DNA of 64,000 bases from UMGS1975 sp959600905 (GCA_959600905.1 CAUGNO010000003.1:158708-222707), one strand, 5' to 3'; positions 51,105 through 59,871 are shown, counted from the first letter of the stretch. Translations and numbers: made by a program. Notes: generated by a model not told the origin, from the letters alone.

Positions 51105-51887
51105 ATGAACATCGCATTGATCATGGCCGGCGGTACCGGCACACGCATGAATCATTCGACGCCCAAGCAGTATTTATTGCTAAACGGGGCGCCCATCGTT
51201 CTCCATACCCTGCGCGCGTTTGAACGCTGCTCTGCAATCGACGCTATTTGTCTTGCCTGCGCATCCTCGTATCTGCCGCTGATGCAGCGGATGATCCAGG
51301 AACATCATCTAACCAAAGTGCGCTATTTTGCCGAGGCCGGCAAAGATCGCCGCCTTACCTCTAAAAATGCGGTGGAGGCTGTGGCTCCGTTCTGTGCGCC
51401 GGAGGACATCCTGCTTATCCACGACGCCGTCCGCCCCTTTGTCACCGAGCGTATCATTCTGGAAAACATCCGTATGGCGCGGGAATACGGCGCTGTTTAC
51501 ACCGTTTATCCTGTTCAGGATACCATTGTGCAGAGCCTTAACGGCAAAGAGCTATCAGATATCCCTGATAGGTCTGCGTTGTATTTGGGGCAGACACCCC
51601 AGTCTTTCCGTTGCTCCCTGATCCAACAGGCCCACCAGCGATATGCGGCGCAAACATCGCCCGCCCCTGTCACGGACGACTGCTCGCTGGTTCTTCAAAT
51701 GGGGCATCCGGTGTATCTTGTTTCCGGTTCCAAGACCAATATCAAGATCACCACGCCGGAGGATATGGAAATCGCGCGATTTTTTGCGCAGAAATTTTCC
51801 TTTGCCGAATCAAATACAGCGGATTCGGGAAGCATCAAACACCATGATTTATCGAGAGGGGATGCCAGCAAATGCAGACGCCTTTGA
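51105..51887 (+). CDS. Nucleotidyltransferase IspD/TarI type
   Basis: 260 residues, CTP-dependent cytidylyltransferase. AGGTGTRMNHSTPKQYL is the CTP-binding loop, IHDAVRPFVT and LVSGSKTNIKITTPEDMEIA are conserved in IspD and in the ribitol-phosphate enzyme TarI. It either makes CDP-methylerythritol for isoprenoids or CDP-ribitol for wall polymers. Absence of an adjacent ispF and overlap (16 bases) with a glycosyltransferase leave TarI possible. GGGGGG precedes the ATG. Confidence 0.85.
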   Translation: MNIALIMAGGTGTRMNHSTPKQYLLLNGAPIVLHTLRAFERCSAIDAICLACASSYLPLMQRMIQEHHLTKVRYFAEAGKDRRLTSKNAVEAVAPFCAPEDILLIHDAVRPFVTERIILENIRMAREYGAVYTVYPVQDTIVQSLNGKELSDIPDRSALYLGQTPQSFRCSLIQQAHQRYAAQTSPAPVTDDCSLVLQMGHPVYLVSGSKTNIKITTPEDMEIARFFAQKFSFAESNTADSGSIKHHDLSRGDASKCRRL

Positions 51888-53062
51888 CCATCGGACAATT
51901 CAACGATGGATATTTACCCGTCACCGACGGCGTTGTTACCGTGGTACGCAATTATGCGTACTGGCTCAATGAAAAATACGGCAAATGTGTCGTCTATGCC
52001 CCCAATGCCAAGCATTATCAAAACGAAGAATCCTTTGATGTGCAGCCTTATCTATCCATGCCGATTCCCGGCCGTAAGCCCTATCGCCTAGGCTTCCCCG
52101 TATTTGATGCCAGCTATCGCAGGCAGGTGGACAGCATGCAGTTTGATTTGGTGCATTCCCATTCTCCGTTTTCTGCCGGGTCTGAAGCGTTGCGCGTGGC
52201 CAAAAAGCAGCATATTCCGCTGGTCGGCACCTTTCACAGCAAATTCTACGACGATTTTGTGCAGTATTTCCACAGCGACCACATCGCGCGGGCGGGTGTC
52301 AATCTTGTCATTAAGTTCTTTCAGAAGTGCGACAGCGTCTGGACCGTCAGCGACGCTACCGTGGAAACGCTCCGTGAATACGGCTATCAAGGCCCCATCA
52401 CCGTCATCAACAACGGCACGGACTTGGCCGCTCCGGAAACGCAGGCAGAGGTCGACGATGCCAAACAGCAGGCGGAGGCGCTCTGCTCTCTCCGCCCGGA
52501 TCAGCCGTTGTTTGTGTTTGTCGGCCAGCATATTTGGCAAAAAAATGTGCGCCTAATCCTGGAAGCTGCCGAACAGCTGCGGCACATCGAGCCGGATTTC
52601 CGTTTGGTCTTTGTTGGCACGGGATATGCACAACACGATATGCAAGCGTTTATCGATGAGCATGCGGGCATGGCGCAGCAGGTTTCCCTGTTGGGCACCA
52701 TCCAAAATCGCACCCTGCTCTCTTACCTGTATTTGCGTGCCAGCGCCTTTGTGTTTCCCTCCGTGTACGACAATGCGCCCCTTGTCGTTCGGGAAGCGTC
52801 TGCCATGGGGACTCCCTCCATTTTGATACAGGGCAGCACCGCAGCGCAGGGTGTAGAGGATAAGGTCAACGGATTTTTATGCCAAAACAGTGTGGAAAGC
52901 CTGCGAGATACCATGCTCTATTGTCTGCGGCATCCTCAACAGGCGCAAGAAATCGGGAAAAAGGCCCAGAAAACGCTGGCCAAATCCTGGTCCATGATCG
53001 TAGATCAAGTATATGAAGAATATCTTCGCATCATTGAAAACCATAAAGCAAAAAACCAATAA
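51872..53062 (+). CDS. GT4 glycosyltransferase
   Basis: 396 residues of the GT4 fold: N-terminal acceptor domain (NDGYLPVTDGVVTVVRNYAYWL; FDLVHSHSPFSAGSEALRVAK), C-terminal sugar-nucleotide domain with VFVGQHIWQKNV, GTIQNRTLLSYLYLRASAFVFPSVYDNAPLVVREASAMGTPSIL (EX7E-type motif). Similar in build to diacylglycerol glucosyltransferases that make glycolipid anchors. Start lies inside the end of ispD, so translation is coupled. With the cytidylyltransferase this could be an envelope-glycopolymer pair (inference). Confidence 0.9.
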   Translation: MQTPLTIGQFNDGYLPVTDGVVTVVRNYAYWLNEKYGKCVVYAPNAKHYQNEESFDVQPYLSMPIPGRKPYRLGFPVFDASYRRQVDSMQFDLVHSHSPFSAGSEALRVAKKQHIPLVGTFHSKFYDDFVQYFHSDHIARAGVNLVIKFFQKCDSVWTVSDATVETLREYGYQGPITVINNGTDLAAPETQAEVDDAKQQAEALCSLRPDQPLFVFVGQHIWQKNVRLILEAAEQLRHIEPDFRLVFVGTGYAQHDMQAFIDEHAGMAQQVSLLGTIQNRTLLSYLYLRASAFVFPSVYDNAPLVVREASAMGTPSILIQGSTAAQGVEDKVNGFLCQNSVESLRDTMLYCLRHPQQAQEIGKKAQKTLAKSWSMIVDQVYEEYLRIIENHKAKNQ

Positions 53063-53090
53063 AAAAAGTGCGTACCACGCACTTTTTCTT
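53063..53090. terminator. Bidirectional terminator after the GT4 gene
   Basis: AAAAAGTGCGT-ACC-ACGCACTTTTT between convergent genes. Confidence 0.85.
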
Positions 53091-53099
53091 TTTCCCTGA

Positions 53100-53399
53100 T
53101 CAAAGAATGCCTACCAGGCGCAGAATCGTCCATCCAAAGCCAAAAATCGTAACCAATAGCGAGATCACGCCCACCGGCAGCGTCCATTTGAGCTTTGGCA
53201 CTTCCTTCATCAGCTTTTCGTCCGCCTTTGTCTTGGCCCTGCGGTTTTCGCTGCTCCTGCGCCGCTCCTGCTTTTTTTGCTCCTGAATCTGAAGCGCTTT
53301 GATCTTGATATAATGGTTAACCACAATGATGTTGACGGAGTATACGATCAATCCCAGCAGACCGATCCAAACAGAAAGATGCATCCCCAAAAATACCAT
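53100..53399 (-). CDS. Small membrane protein (99 aa)
   Basis: Two hydrophobic segments (LSVWIGLLGLIVYSVNIIVVNHY and WTLPVGVISLLVTIFGFGWTILRLV) separated by a very basic, glutamine-rich cytoplasmic loop (QIQEQKKQERRRSSENRRAKTKADEK). Unrecognised. The charged loop could contact RNA, DNA or a partner. Start at 53399 is chosen as the first ATG; no strong ribosome binding site is visible, so its true start may be the ATG at 53384. Confidence 0.6.
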   Translation of the reverse strand: MVFLGMHLSVWIGLLGLIVYSVNIIVVNHYIKIKALQIQEQKKQERRRSSENRRAKTKADEKLMKEVPKLKWTLPVGVISLLVTIFGFGWTILRLVGIL

Positions 53400-53507
53400 A
53401 GATATGGCACCGCCTTTTTCGTTCTCTTAAGTCTTAATGATAAGGCATAGAGGGGCTGTTTGCAAGTAAAGATTTGCTGCGGTGCACGTATAGAGCGCAT
53501 AAGAAAA

Positions 53508-53531
53508 AAAGCAGGAAGCCCTGCTTATTTT
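53508..53531 (-). terminator. Terminator of the spoIIQ-like gene
   Basis: AAGCAGG-GCT-TCCTGCTT then seven T on the minus strand, right after the M23 gene. Confidence 0.8.
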
Positions 53532-54277
53532 CCCTCTACATAGGCGATGGGGTCCTTCGCCACGCCCTTTACGCTGACGCCAAAGTGCAGATGCGCCGGA
53601 TCGTTGGCGGTATTGTTGGCACTTTTCCCGACCTTACCGATGACATCGCCTTTTTTCACCTGCTGGCCCTTTTCGATGGATTCCGGGGCCTGAAGGTTCC
53701 CATATGTGCTTTTTACCTCATTGGCATGCTTGATAACGATGGTATATCCTGTTTCTGCATTGTTTTCCACAGATTCCACCGTGCCATCCATCATGGCTAC
53801 TACATCCGTGCCTTCCTCTGCCTGTATATCCGCTGCCTTATGCACCATCCAGGCATTTAGTGTTTGGAAGTATACCGGATCCTCCGCGCTAAACGGGCGC
53901 AGCACCTCGCCCTTGACCGGCATCGTCGGCTTTACGGCTACCACGGTCTGTTTTGCCTTGGGTGTTTCGGTAGGTGCCGGCGTCGGTGTGGGCGTCGCCG
54001 TCGGTGTGGGCGTTGCTTTTGCAATTTCATTTAAGCGGTCCATCTCCTGTTGGAGCGTAGTCCCGTTGTTTTGGTTGGCCGCCTGGGCGGAGGCAGTCGG
54101 CGTCGGCTGTGCGGCGGTATCGCCGCTGCTGCCCAGCGTGAAGTACGCCGTTACGCCAATGAGCGCCAGGCAAACGAGCATAACCAGATAAATGCCGTTC
54201 TTATCCATGAATGCGGCCAGCTGGGAGCGCTGGCGGATCGGGCCTCTGTCATTGCGTCTGAAATTTCGGTTATCCAT
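53525..54277 (-). CDS. spoIIQ: SpoIIQ-like M23 peptidase
   Basis: 250 residues: short cytosolic end, one membrane span (IYLVMLVCLALIGVTAYFTLG), a Thr/Pro-rich linker (TPTPTATPTPTPAPTETP) and a C-terminal LytM/M23 domain. The zinc motif is complete: HKAADI (H and D) and AHLHFG, unlike B. subtilis SpoIIQ but as in clostridial forms. Likely part of the forespore-mother cell engulfment channel with SpoIIIA proteins. It is 54 bases downstream of spoIID. Confidence 0.85.
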   Translation of the reverse strand: MDNRNFRRNDRGPIRQRSQLAAFMDKNGIYLVMLVCLALIGVTAYFTLGSSGDTAAQPTPTASAQAANQNNGTTLQQEMDRLNEIAKATPTPTATPTPTPAPTETPKAKQTVVAVKPTMPVKGEVLRPFSAEDPVYFQTLNAWMVHKAADIQAEEGTDVVAMMDGTVESVENNAETGYTIVIKHANEVKSTYGNLQAPESIEKGQQVKKGDVIGKVGKSANNTANDPAHLHFGVSVKGVAKDPIAYVEGK

Positions 54278-54343
54278 GTTGATTCCTCCTTTAACGCTAT
54301 TGTTGCCGCGTCAAAGCAGGCATATACACATGGATTTATTTTT

Positions 54344-55432
54344 TCAAGGCTTTTCCATTTGCGCCAATGTGACCCCTGTATAATAATGCGTTAAAATCTC
54401 TTCATAATTTTTCCCTTCTTTGGCCATGGCATTTGCGCCTACCTGGCTCATGCCTACGCCGTGCCCATAGCCCTTTGTGGTAATCTGCACATTTTCCCCA
54501 TCAAAGGCAAAGGTAAAATCTGTAGAATCCAGTGTAAACAGCGCGCGGATCTGTTTGCCGGTAAATTTCGTCTTGCCAATTTCCACCGTCTGTACACGGC
54601 CCGAAGCCGTTCTTTGATATGTGCCTATCGATTCCGCAATATTTTTTTCCGTAACCTCCGCCTTCTCATCCTCTTCCATCAGCTTTTTCGCAAATTCCTG
54701 TTTGGAAATGCTGACGGTCCTTTGATAGCGCGGCGCAGATTCCTCCCCCGGGCTGTCTACTCCGCGCAAATAGGGCAGCGCATTTTTATAAACGTTTTCC
54801 ACGTCCTCTGTGCGCCCGCCCGAGGTGGAATGAAACAGCGCCACAATGGGTGCACCATCGTATTCCAGCACCATTCCCTTTGTTTCTTCCACAGCCTGGC
54901 GGAGCTTTGCTTCGTTTTTCTCAAACGATTTTCCCCATTTTTCGCGCCTGCCCGCTTCGTCGCAAAACGCTTGGCAGTGCCCGCTGTCCGTACAAATGAC
55001 AGCCTCGCTTCTATCGCATCCGCTGCCCAGCATCTTATCATAGGTATAGGTGCGGGCCGCTACTGCCTGCGCTTTCAGCGCTTCCGGTTCATAGCTCACC
55101 GGCATCTCAGCCGATACTACGCCGACAATGTATTCCTCCAGCGGCATTTCCAGCACCTTGTTATCATGCGCCGTATCCAGCACTTTGATGTCTTCGCTTA
55201 CGATTTTATTTTGCTTGGGCGCCAAAAGATCCAGCGGCCAAAATGATCCGTCCTCTTCCGATGTGCTCATCCAGCAGGACAGCGCAATGACCGCCAAAAC
55301 GCCTAGCACCCAGCGCTGCACCCTCGCCTTTGCCGTGCCTTTCGGATGCGGCGTATGCTTTGGCCGAAACAGCCGCCGCTTCGGTCGAATTTGTCTTTTC
55401 CTTTTCTTATATGCGATCCCCTTATGCTTCAT
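54344..55432 (-). CDS. spoIID: Stage II sporulation protein D (SpoIID)
   Basis: 362 residues: very basic N-terminal cytosolic end, one membrane span (VQRWVLGVLAVIALSCWMS), then the SpoIID lytic transglycosylase domain with catalytic Glu in SAEMPVSYEPEALKAQAVAARTY, FHSTSGGRTEDVENV and GYGHGVGMSQVGANAMA. It cuts glycan strands at the septum during engulfment. ATG at 55432 follows GGGAGG; upstream codons to 55510 are not supported. Next to the spoIIQ-like gene on the same strand. Confidence 0.95.
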   Translation of the reverse strand: MKHKGIAYKKRKRQIRPKRRLFRPKHTPHPKGTAKARVQRWVLGVLAVIALSCWMSTSEEDGSFWPLDLLAPKQNKIVSEDIKVLDTAHDNKVLEMPLEEYIVGVVSAEMPVSYEPEALKAQAVAARTYTYDKMLGSGCDRSEAVICTDSGHCQAFCDEAGRREKWGKSFEKNEAKLRQAVEETKGMVLEYDGAPIVALFHSTSGGRTEDVENVYKNALPYLRGVDSPGEESAPRYQRTVSISKQEFAKKLMEEDEKAEVTEKNIAESIGTYQRTASGRVQTVEIGKTKFTGKQIRALFTLDSTDFTFAFDGENVQITTKGYGHGVGMSQVGANAMAKEGKNYEEILTHYYTGVTLAQMEKP

Positions 55433-55494
55433 GGCACAGCCTCCCTGTGCACGTTTATGCATGGAAAAAACAAAAAAGAACCCCGCTCGTTCGG

Positions 55495-55524
55495 TTGACA
55501 AATCCACCAACGCCTAGGTACAAT
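55495..55524 (+). promoter_or_regulatory. Promoter of tRNA-Arg
   Basis: TTGACA (55495-55500), 18-base spacer, TACAAT (55519-55524), 15 bases before the mature tRNA. Confidence 0.8.
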
Positions 55525-55539
55525 AAGGAATGGTTTTGT

Positions 55540-55616
55540 GCACCTATAGCTCAGTAGGATAGAGCGACCGCCTCCTAAGCGGTAGGCCACAGGTTCGAAT
55601 CCTGTTAGGTGCGCCA
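55540..55616 (+). tRNA. tRNA-Arg (CCT)
   Basis: 77 bases with encoded CCA. Acceptor GCACCTA / TAGGTGC, D-arm AGCTCAGTAGGATAGAGC, anticodon loop CTCCTAA (anticodon CCT, decoding AGG), T-loop GGTTCGAATCC. Own promoter upstream and a terminator after it. Confidence 0.97.
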
Positions 55617-55618
55617 TA

Positions 55619-55652
55619 TCGGAACGGAATCGATCGTTCCGATTTTTTTATT
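55619..55652 (+). terminator. Terminator of tRNA-Arg
   Basis: TCGGAACG-GAATCGAT-CGTTCCGA followed by seven T, directly after the tRNA. Confidence 0.85.
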
Positions 55653-55816
55653 TTTCCGATGCCCATTTCCTTGCGATGTTCAGCTTTGGCCGGCATCGCC
55701 TGCAATTATGGCTTGCCTGTTGCTCTTTTTTTAAGAATTGGTTAATTTTATATTCTCGTTTTTCTTTTGTGGTAGAATACCTTTTATTCATATCCAACAA
55801 AGAAGGGGGCTACGGC

Positions 55817-58159
55817 ATGAGCCAAGACGATATTTCCCGGTTCCATCCAAATCCAGAAGAGGGGCTGTCCAACGAACAAGTACAGCAGCGAATTCGTCAG
55901 GGATTGCAAAATCAGGCCCCTCCGGCCATCAGTAAAACCATCGGTCAGATTTTTAAGGAAAATGTCTGTACCCTATTCAACTTGTTTAATGTGTTGATTG
56001 CATTGGCCTTGGCGCTGGTAGGCGCCTGGTCCAACATGGTATTTATCCTTATCATCGCGCTTAACACCTGTATCGGCATTGCACAGGAGCTGCATGCTAA
56101 GCGTTTGGTAGACAAGCTCTCCCTTTTATCCCGTCCTACCGCCCATGTGATGCGTGAAGGAATAGAACAGGAAGTTTCTGTCAGCGACCTGGTATTGGAT
56201 GATGTGTTGATTTTGCAGAGTGGCCAACAGATCTGTGCCGATGCCACTCTGCTTTCCGGCCAAATCGAAGCAAACGAAGCACTATTGACGGGAGAATCCG
56301 ATCCCATCCATAAAAATCACGGGGATACAGTGCTATCCGGCAGCTTTGTCATCAGCGGCAAATGCGCGGCGGTGGTAGATCATGTTGGGGCGGAAAACTA
56401 CGCCACAAAACTTTCAGCCGAGGCCAAAAAGTTAAAAAAGCTTCATTCTGAGCTGATGACCTCCATGCAAAAGGTCACCCGCTTTACCGGCTTTTTCATT
56501 GTGCCGCTGGGTATAATTCTGTTTTTAGAGGCCCTTTTGTTTCGGCAAACGGCCCTGCCGGATGCGGTGATATCCACCTCTGCCGGGCTGCTGGGCATGC
56601 TGCCCAAAGGGCTTGTGCTGCTCATCAGCATTTCCCTGGCCGTGGGCGTAATCCGCTTGGCCAAAAAACAAATTTTGGTACAGGCCTTGTTTTCGCTGGA
56701 AACGCTGGCCCATGTAGACGTGCTTTGCCTGGACAAAACCGGCACGCTCACCGAAGGAAATATGCAGGTGGAGGCCGTACATCCCCTATGCCAAGCACCG
56801 CCCGTACCGGTGGAAAAAATGATCGGTTCCTTTTTGCAGCATACCGACGATAACAATGCTACCTTTCAGGCGCTTGACCGCTATTTTCCGAAAAGCAACG
56901 CCTACAAGCCTACGGATAAGATTGCCTTTTCCTCCCAACGCAAATGGAGTGGCATGACGTTTGGCAATCACGGCACTTTGGTTTTGGGCGCCCCCGAACG
57001 CCTGTTGTCCGAAGCGTTGCCTGTCTCTCTCATGCAAGAGGTTGAAAATGGGGCGCGTGTGCTCATTGCAGGCTGGACCCCTCAACCCATTGCCACAGAC
57101 CAGCCGCTTCCGCCGTTGACGCCGCTTTGCGCCATCGTCATTTCGGATGTTATTCGCAAAGGCGCCCAGGAAACCTTGGCCTATTTTCAGCGCGAAGGGG
57201 TGGATGTAAAGGTCATTTCTGGCGATAACCCGGCGGCTGTTTGTGCCATTGCCAAGCGGGCCGGCCTTGCCAACGCCTCCTCTTTCATCGATATGACAGG
57301 CATAGATACACCCGAAGAGATTGCCCGGGCCGCGCGTACTTACACCGTTTTCGGCCGCGTTACCCCCGCGCAGAAAAAGCTGCTCGTTCAGGCCCTTCAG
57401 GCACAAGGCCATTCCGTTGCCATGACAGGCGACGGTGTGAACGACATCCTAGCCCTGCGTGAGGCAGATTGCAGCATCGCCATTGCCGAGGGCAGCGACG
57501 CTGCCCGCCAGGTTTCTCAGCTGGTGCTGCTTCATTCCGACTTTACCGCCCTGCCCAGCGTATTGTTGGAAGGGCGCCGCGTCGTCAACAATATCACGCG
57601 GGTAGCAGGGGTCTTTTTTGTCAAAACCCTCTATTCGCTGATGCTGTCCCTGATCTGTGTTTTCGGCAACATCCCTTTCCCCTTTGCGCCGATCCAAATC
57701 ACGCTGATCGATCTTATCATCGAAGCGTACCCGTCCTTCTTTCTCTCCTTTGAGCCGGATGGGCGGAGGATCCGCGGCACCTTCCTGGGCTCCGTGCTGC
57801 GGCGTGCGCTGCCTAACGCCTTAGCCGTTGTCTGTACTGTCATGGCCGCTTACATATGGACGCCTTGGCTCGGCTTTACTGCCGATCAGACAACGCTTCT
57901 TATGTACCTGCTTGTTGGCACAGTGGGCTGCATGGCGGTGTGTAAAGCCTGCTATCCATTCAATGTGCTGCGTCTGTTTTTAACCTGTACCGTTCCTATC
58001 GGCTACTTTGCCGCCGTGATTATATTCCATGGCATGTTGGATCTTACAGCGCTCTCCGCTGTGCTATACCAGCCCTGGGCCATATTGGCGGCCTGTGCGC
58101 TCATATTAGAGCGTATCTTTTCCAAATGCCTGGCCAATGTATCATTCAAGCATCTATGA
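55817..58159 (+). CDS. P-type cation ATPase (CtpE-like)
   Basis: 780 residues. Order: N-terminal cytosolic end, TM1-2 (about 50-90), actuator domain with LLTGES (157-161), TM3-4 (225-282; core GMLPKGLVLL), phosphorylation site D306 in LDKTGTLTEG, nucleotide domain, hinge GDGVNDILALREAD, and six C-terminal spans. Most similar to the CtpE group implicated in calcium uptake in Mycobacterium; ion here is unknown. ATG at 55817 follows GAAGGGGG; the frame open upstream has no ribosome binding site. Confidence 0.9.
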   Translation: MSQDDISRFHPNPEEGLSNEQVQQRIRQGLQNQAPPAISKTIGQIFKENVCTLFNLFNVLIALALALVGAWSNMVFILIIALNTCIGIAQELHAKRLVDKLSLLSRPTAHVMREGIEQEVSVSDLVLDDVLILQSGQQICADATLLSGQIEANEALLTGESDPIHKNHGDTVLSGSFVISGKCAAVVDHVGAENYATKLSAEAKKLKKLHSELMTSMQKVTRFTGFFIVPLGIILFLEALLFRQTALPDAVISTSAGLLGMLPKGLVLLISISLAVGVIRLAKKQILVQALFSLETLAHVDVLCLDKTGTLTEGNMQVEAVHPLCQAPPVPVEKMIGSFLQHTDDNNATFQALDRYFPKSNAYKPTDKIAFSSQRKWSGMTFGNHGTLVLGAPERLLSEALPVSLMQEVENGARVLIAGWTPQPIATDQPLPPLTPLCAIVISDVIRKGAQETLAYFQREGVDVKVISGDNPAAVCAIAKRAGLANASSFIDMTGIDTPEEIARAARTYTVFGRVTPAQKKLLVQALQAQGHSVAMTGDGVNDILALREADCSIAIAEGSDAARQVSQLVLLHSDFTALPSVLLEGRRVVNNITRVAGVFFVKTLYSLMLSLICVFGNIPFPFAPIQITLIDLIIEAYPSFFLSFEPDGRRIRGTFLGSVLRRALPNALAVVCTVMAAYIWTPWLGFTADQTTLLMYLLVGTVGCMAVCKACYPFNVLRLFLTCTVPIGYFAAVIIFHGMLDLTALSAVLYQPWAILAACALILERIFSKCLANVSFKHL

Positions 58160-58171
58160 GCTTGGCTTTTA

Positions 58172-58204
58172 TAAGCGCTGGTAAATTCTGCCAGCGCTTT
58201 TCTT
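58172..58204 (+). terminator. Terminator after the P-type ATPase
   Basis: AAGCGCTGG-TAAATTCT-GCCAGCGCTTTTCTTTTTT-type hairpin, 14 bases past the stop. The 58205-58477 stretch beyond holds no gene that I can see. Confidence 0.8.
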
Positions 58205-58477
58205 TTTTGATGTCAGACATATTTCATGATTTTTTATCATTTCACCTATGCTTTCTGCTCTGCGCCGTAAGGGAAAAAAACAGAATCCACGCTCTTTTTG
58301 TCTCCCCTTGTTCTTTATTTTCCGCGGTTTTATGCATACAATCCCCTTTTTATTTCGTCAAAGATTTCAAAATTATGAATATTGTGTTAAAAGAGGGGTT
58401 CCTTGGGCATACTGAGAATCGTTCAAGCTGTATGGCATCCAAGACCCTTGGCCCATACGTAAAAGAAAGGAAGTATC

Positions 58478-58546
58478 ATGCAAATACGAATTTGCCAAAC
58501 ACCTTTGAAAGCAAGATGTGCATGCGCACATGAGGTGAGCTTATGA
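58478..58546 (+). CDS. Possible 22-residue leader peptide before the hydrolase
   Basis: ATG at 58478 follows AAGGAAG; the frame encodes MQIRICQTPLKARCACAH-type sequence, three cysteines, and its TGA overlaps the hydrolase ATG (TTATGAAG). The overlap and ribosome binding site argue for real translation and coupling. No homology known; may be chance. Confidence 0.35.
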   Translation: MQIRICQTPLKARCACAHEVSL

Positions 58547-59184
58547 AGTGGTTGGCTACCCTTTTGATTGTAACGCAACTATGTTCCCAGGCTGTATCCA
58601 TCGCAAAGAATCAGGAAGAGCCCGCAGCGCCCGCGGCGGCCGTGGCAACGCAATCGCCGGCTCCTACCCCGGAACCGACGCCGGAGCCAACACCGGCCGC
58701 TACGCCAACGCCAACAGAAAAGCCGGCCGCTACACCGGAAAAGAAAAAGGAAACGCCAAAGCAAGAATCCAATACGCCACAGGCTTCTGCACAGCATACG
58801 ACGCGCAAAGGCGTTTCCTATACCGACGAGGATGTTGAGGAGCTAGCTCGCATCATCTTCTGGGAGGCTGGCAGCGAAAGCGAAAGAGGACAGATGGCCG
58901 TAGCAGAAGTAATTTTAAACCGTGTTCAACACGATGCATGGCCGGATACCATTCAAGGCGTAATCTACCAGTCCTCGCAGTTTACGCCAACGGAGGATCC
59001 CGCCTACAAAACGCGTCCGATAGACGACCGATTCTATACGATTGCTACGCGCGTTTTGGAAGGGGAAAGCGTTTTATGCTGCGACAGCGTCACGTATTTT
59101 AGCCGTGGCAAATCAGATTATATGGCGGATCCTTTTAAGATCGGGCGCCATTGGTTTGGGCATTATAAGCAGTGTACCAAATAA
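58543..59184 (+). CDS. SleB/CwlJ-type cell wall hydrolase
   Basis: 213 residues: signal-like N terminus (WLATLLIVTQLCSQAVSIA), a low-complexity Pro/Thr/Ala linker (30-90), then a Hydrolase_2 domain (EDVEELARIIFWEAGSESERGQMAVAEVILNRVQHDAWPDTIQGVIYQSSQFTP) with the conserved catalytic Glu in FWEAGSE. This lytic family cuts cortex or vegetative peptidoglycan; the linker suggests it spans the wall. Could serve in spore germination or general wall turnover. Confidence 0.9.
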   Translation: MKWLATLLIVTQLCSQAVSIAKNQEEPAAPAAAVATQSPAPTPEPTPEPTPAATPTPTEKPAATPEKKKETPKQESNTPQASAQHTTRKGVSYTDEDVEELARIIFWEAGSESERGQMAVAEVILNRVQHDAWPDTIQGVIYQSSQFTPTEDPAYKTRPIDDRFYTIATRVLEGESVLCCDSVTYFSRGKSDYMADPFKIGRHWFGHYKQCTK

Positions 59185-59189
59185 GCCCC

Positions 59190-59219
59190 AAGGCAGACCC
59201 AATTGGGTCTGCCTTTTTT
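59190..59219 (+). terminator. Terminator of the hydrolase gene
   Basis: AAGGCAGACCCA / TGGGTCTGCCTT stem with ATT in the middle, then six T. Confidence 0.9.
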
Positions 59220-59587
59220 CGTATCAAAACCTTTAAGAGCACAGCAAGCGCCGTCATCGAAATCCCAGATACCACAAAAATTTTTTATCATTTTATAGCG
59301 TTTTGTTTCCCGATCAAATTTCCAAATTTTTGCCTACAATCCTAGATTTTTTGTGCCACTAGGCAAAAAGGAAAGGGAACATTTATGTTTGTATATGAAA
59401 ATATTTTTCCTTGAAAAAGAAAAAGTTCGTACTGGACATCATATCAATTTTTTTTTATTATTTGGGCATAGATTGGACCCTCGGATAAACAAGATTCCCT
59501 TACACCTTTTGGCAATTGCTTCGATCATTACCCCCCGAACCTTGCCACCATTGTATGTCCCGCTAGGGCTGATCTATCATCGAATAT
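59220..59587. other. AT-rich gene-free stretch
   Basis: No frame here has protein-like composition or a convincing ribosome binding site; the longest stays open only over A/T-rich low-complexity sequence. The stretch ends in a well-formed terminator (59588-59617) whose transcript is not identified, so a short RNA may be encoded here. Confidence 0.5.
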
Positions 59588-59617
59588 AAAAAAGCACTGC
59601 CTGCACAGTGCTTTTTT
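59588..59617 (+). terminator. Orphan terminator
   Basis: AAAAAAGCACTG-CCTG-CAGTGCTTTTTT-like perfect stem in a gene-free stretch; symmetric, so the direction of the transcript it ends is unknown. Confidence 0.7.
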
Positions 59618-59658
59618 ATATTTCTGCAAGATTCTTATCTTTTCGTCTTTGGTGCTGG

Positions 59659-59745
59659 TTTTCCACAGCCTTTATGCCGCTTATCTACACACTTTGGCTG
59701 GGTTTATCCACAGTTTCCACAGGTTTTTTTCAAAACTGTGGACAA
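59659..59745. repeat. Cluster of DnaA-box-like 9-mers
   Basis: TTTTCCACA (59659-59667), TTATCTACA (59681-59689), TTATCCACA (59704-59712, perfect consensus), GTTTCCACA (59713-59721) and TTGTCCACA on the minus strand (59737-59745). Five sites in 87 bases, between two AT-rich stretches. No dnaA, dnaN or other origin-linked gene is nearby. Confidence 0.6.
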
Positions 59746-59842
59746 CCCTCCTCCTTTTTGCTTTGCATCGTGTCCGTCTTTTTTTGAATTTTTGTGCTTT
59801 TTTCCGTTTATGATTTTTTGCGTCCGAACATGTCAAACTGCC

Positions 59843-59871
59843 TTGTCATGCCCTGGAAAGTGTGCTATGCT
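59843..59871 (+). promoter_or_regulatory. Promoter of the first PTS gene
   Basis: TTGTCA (59843-59848), 17 bases, TATGCT (59866-59871) preceded by TGC (extended -10). It gives a leader of about 255 bases before the gene at 60136. Confidence 0.65.

Noticed and set aside
58126..58533. Plus-strand frame after the P-type ATPase
   Set aside because: Begins inside the ATPase gene, passes through a terminator and has no ribosome binding site.
59659..59745. Calling the DnaA-box cluster the chromosome origin
   Set aside because: No dnaA, dnaN, recF or rpmH nearby and no skew data; kept only as a cluster worth testing.
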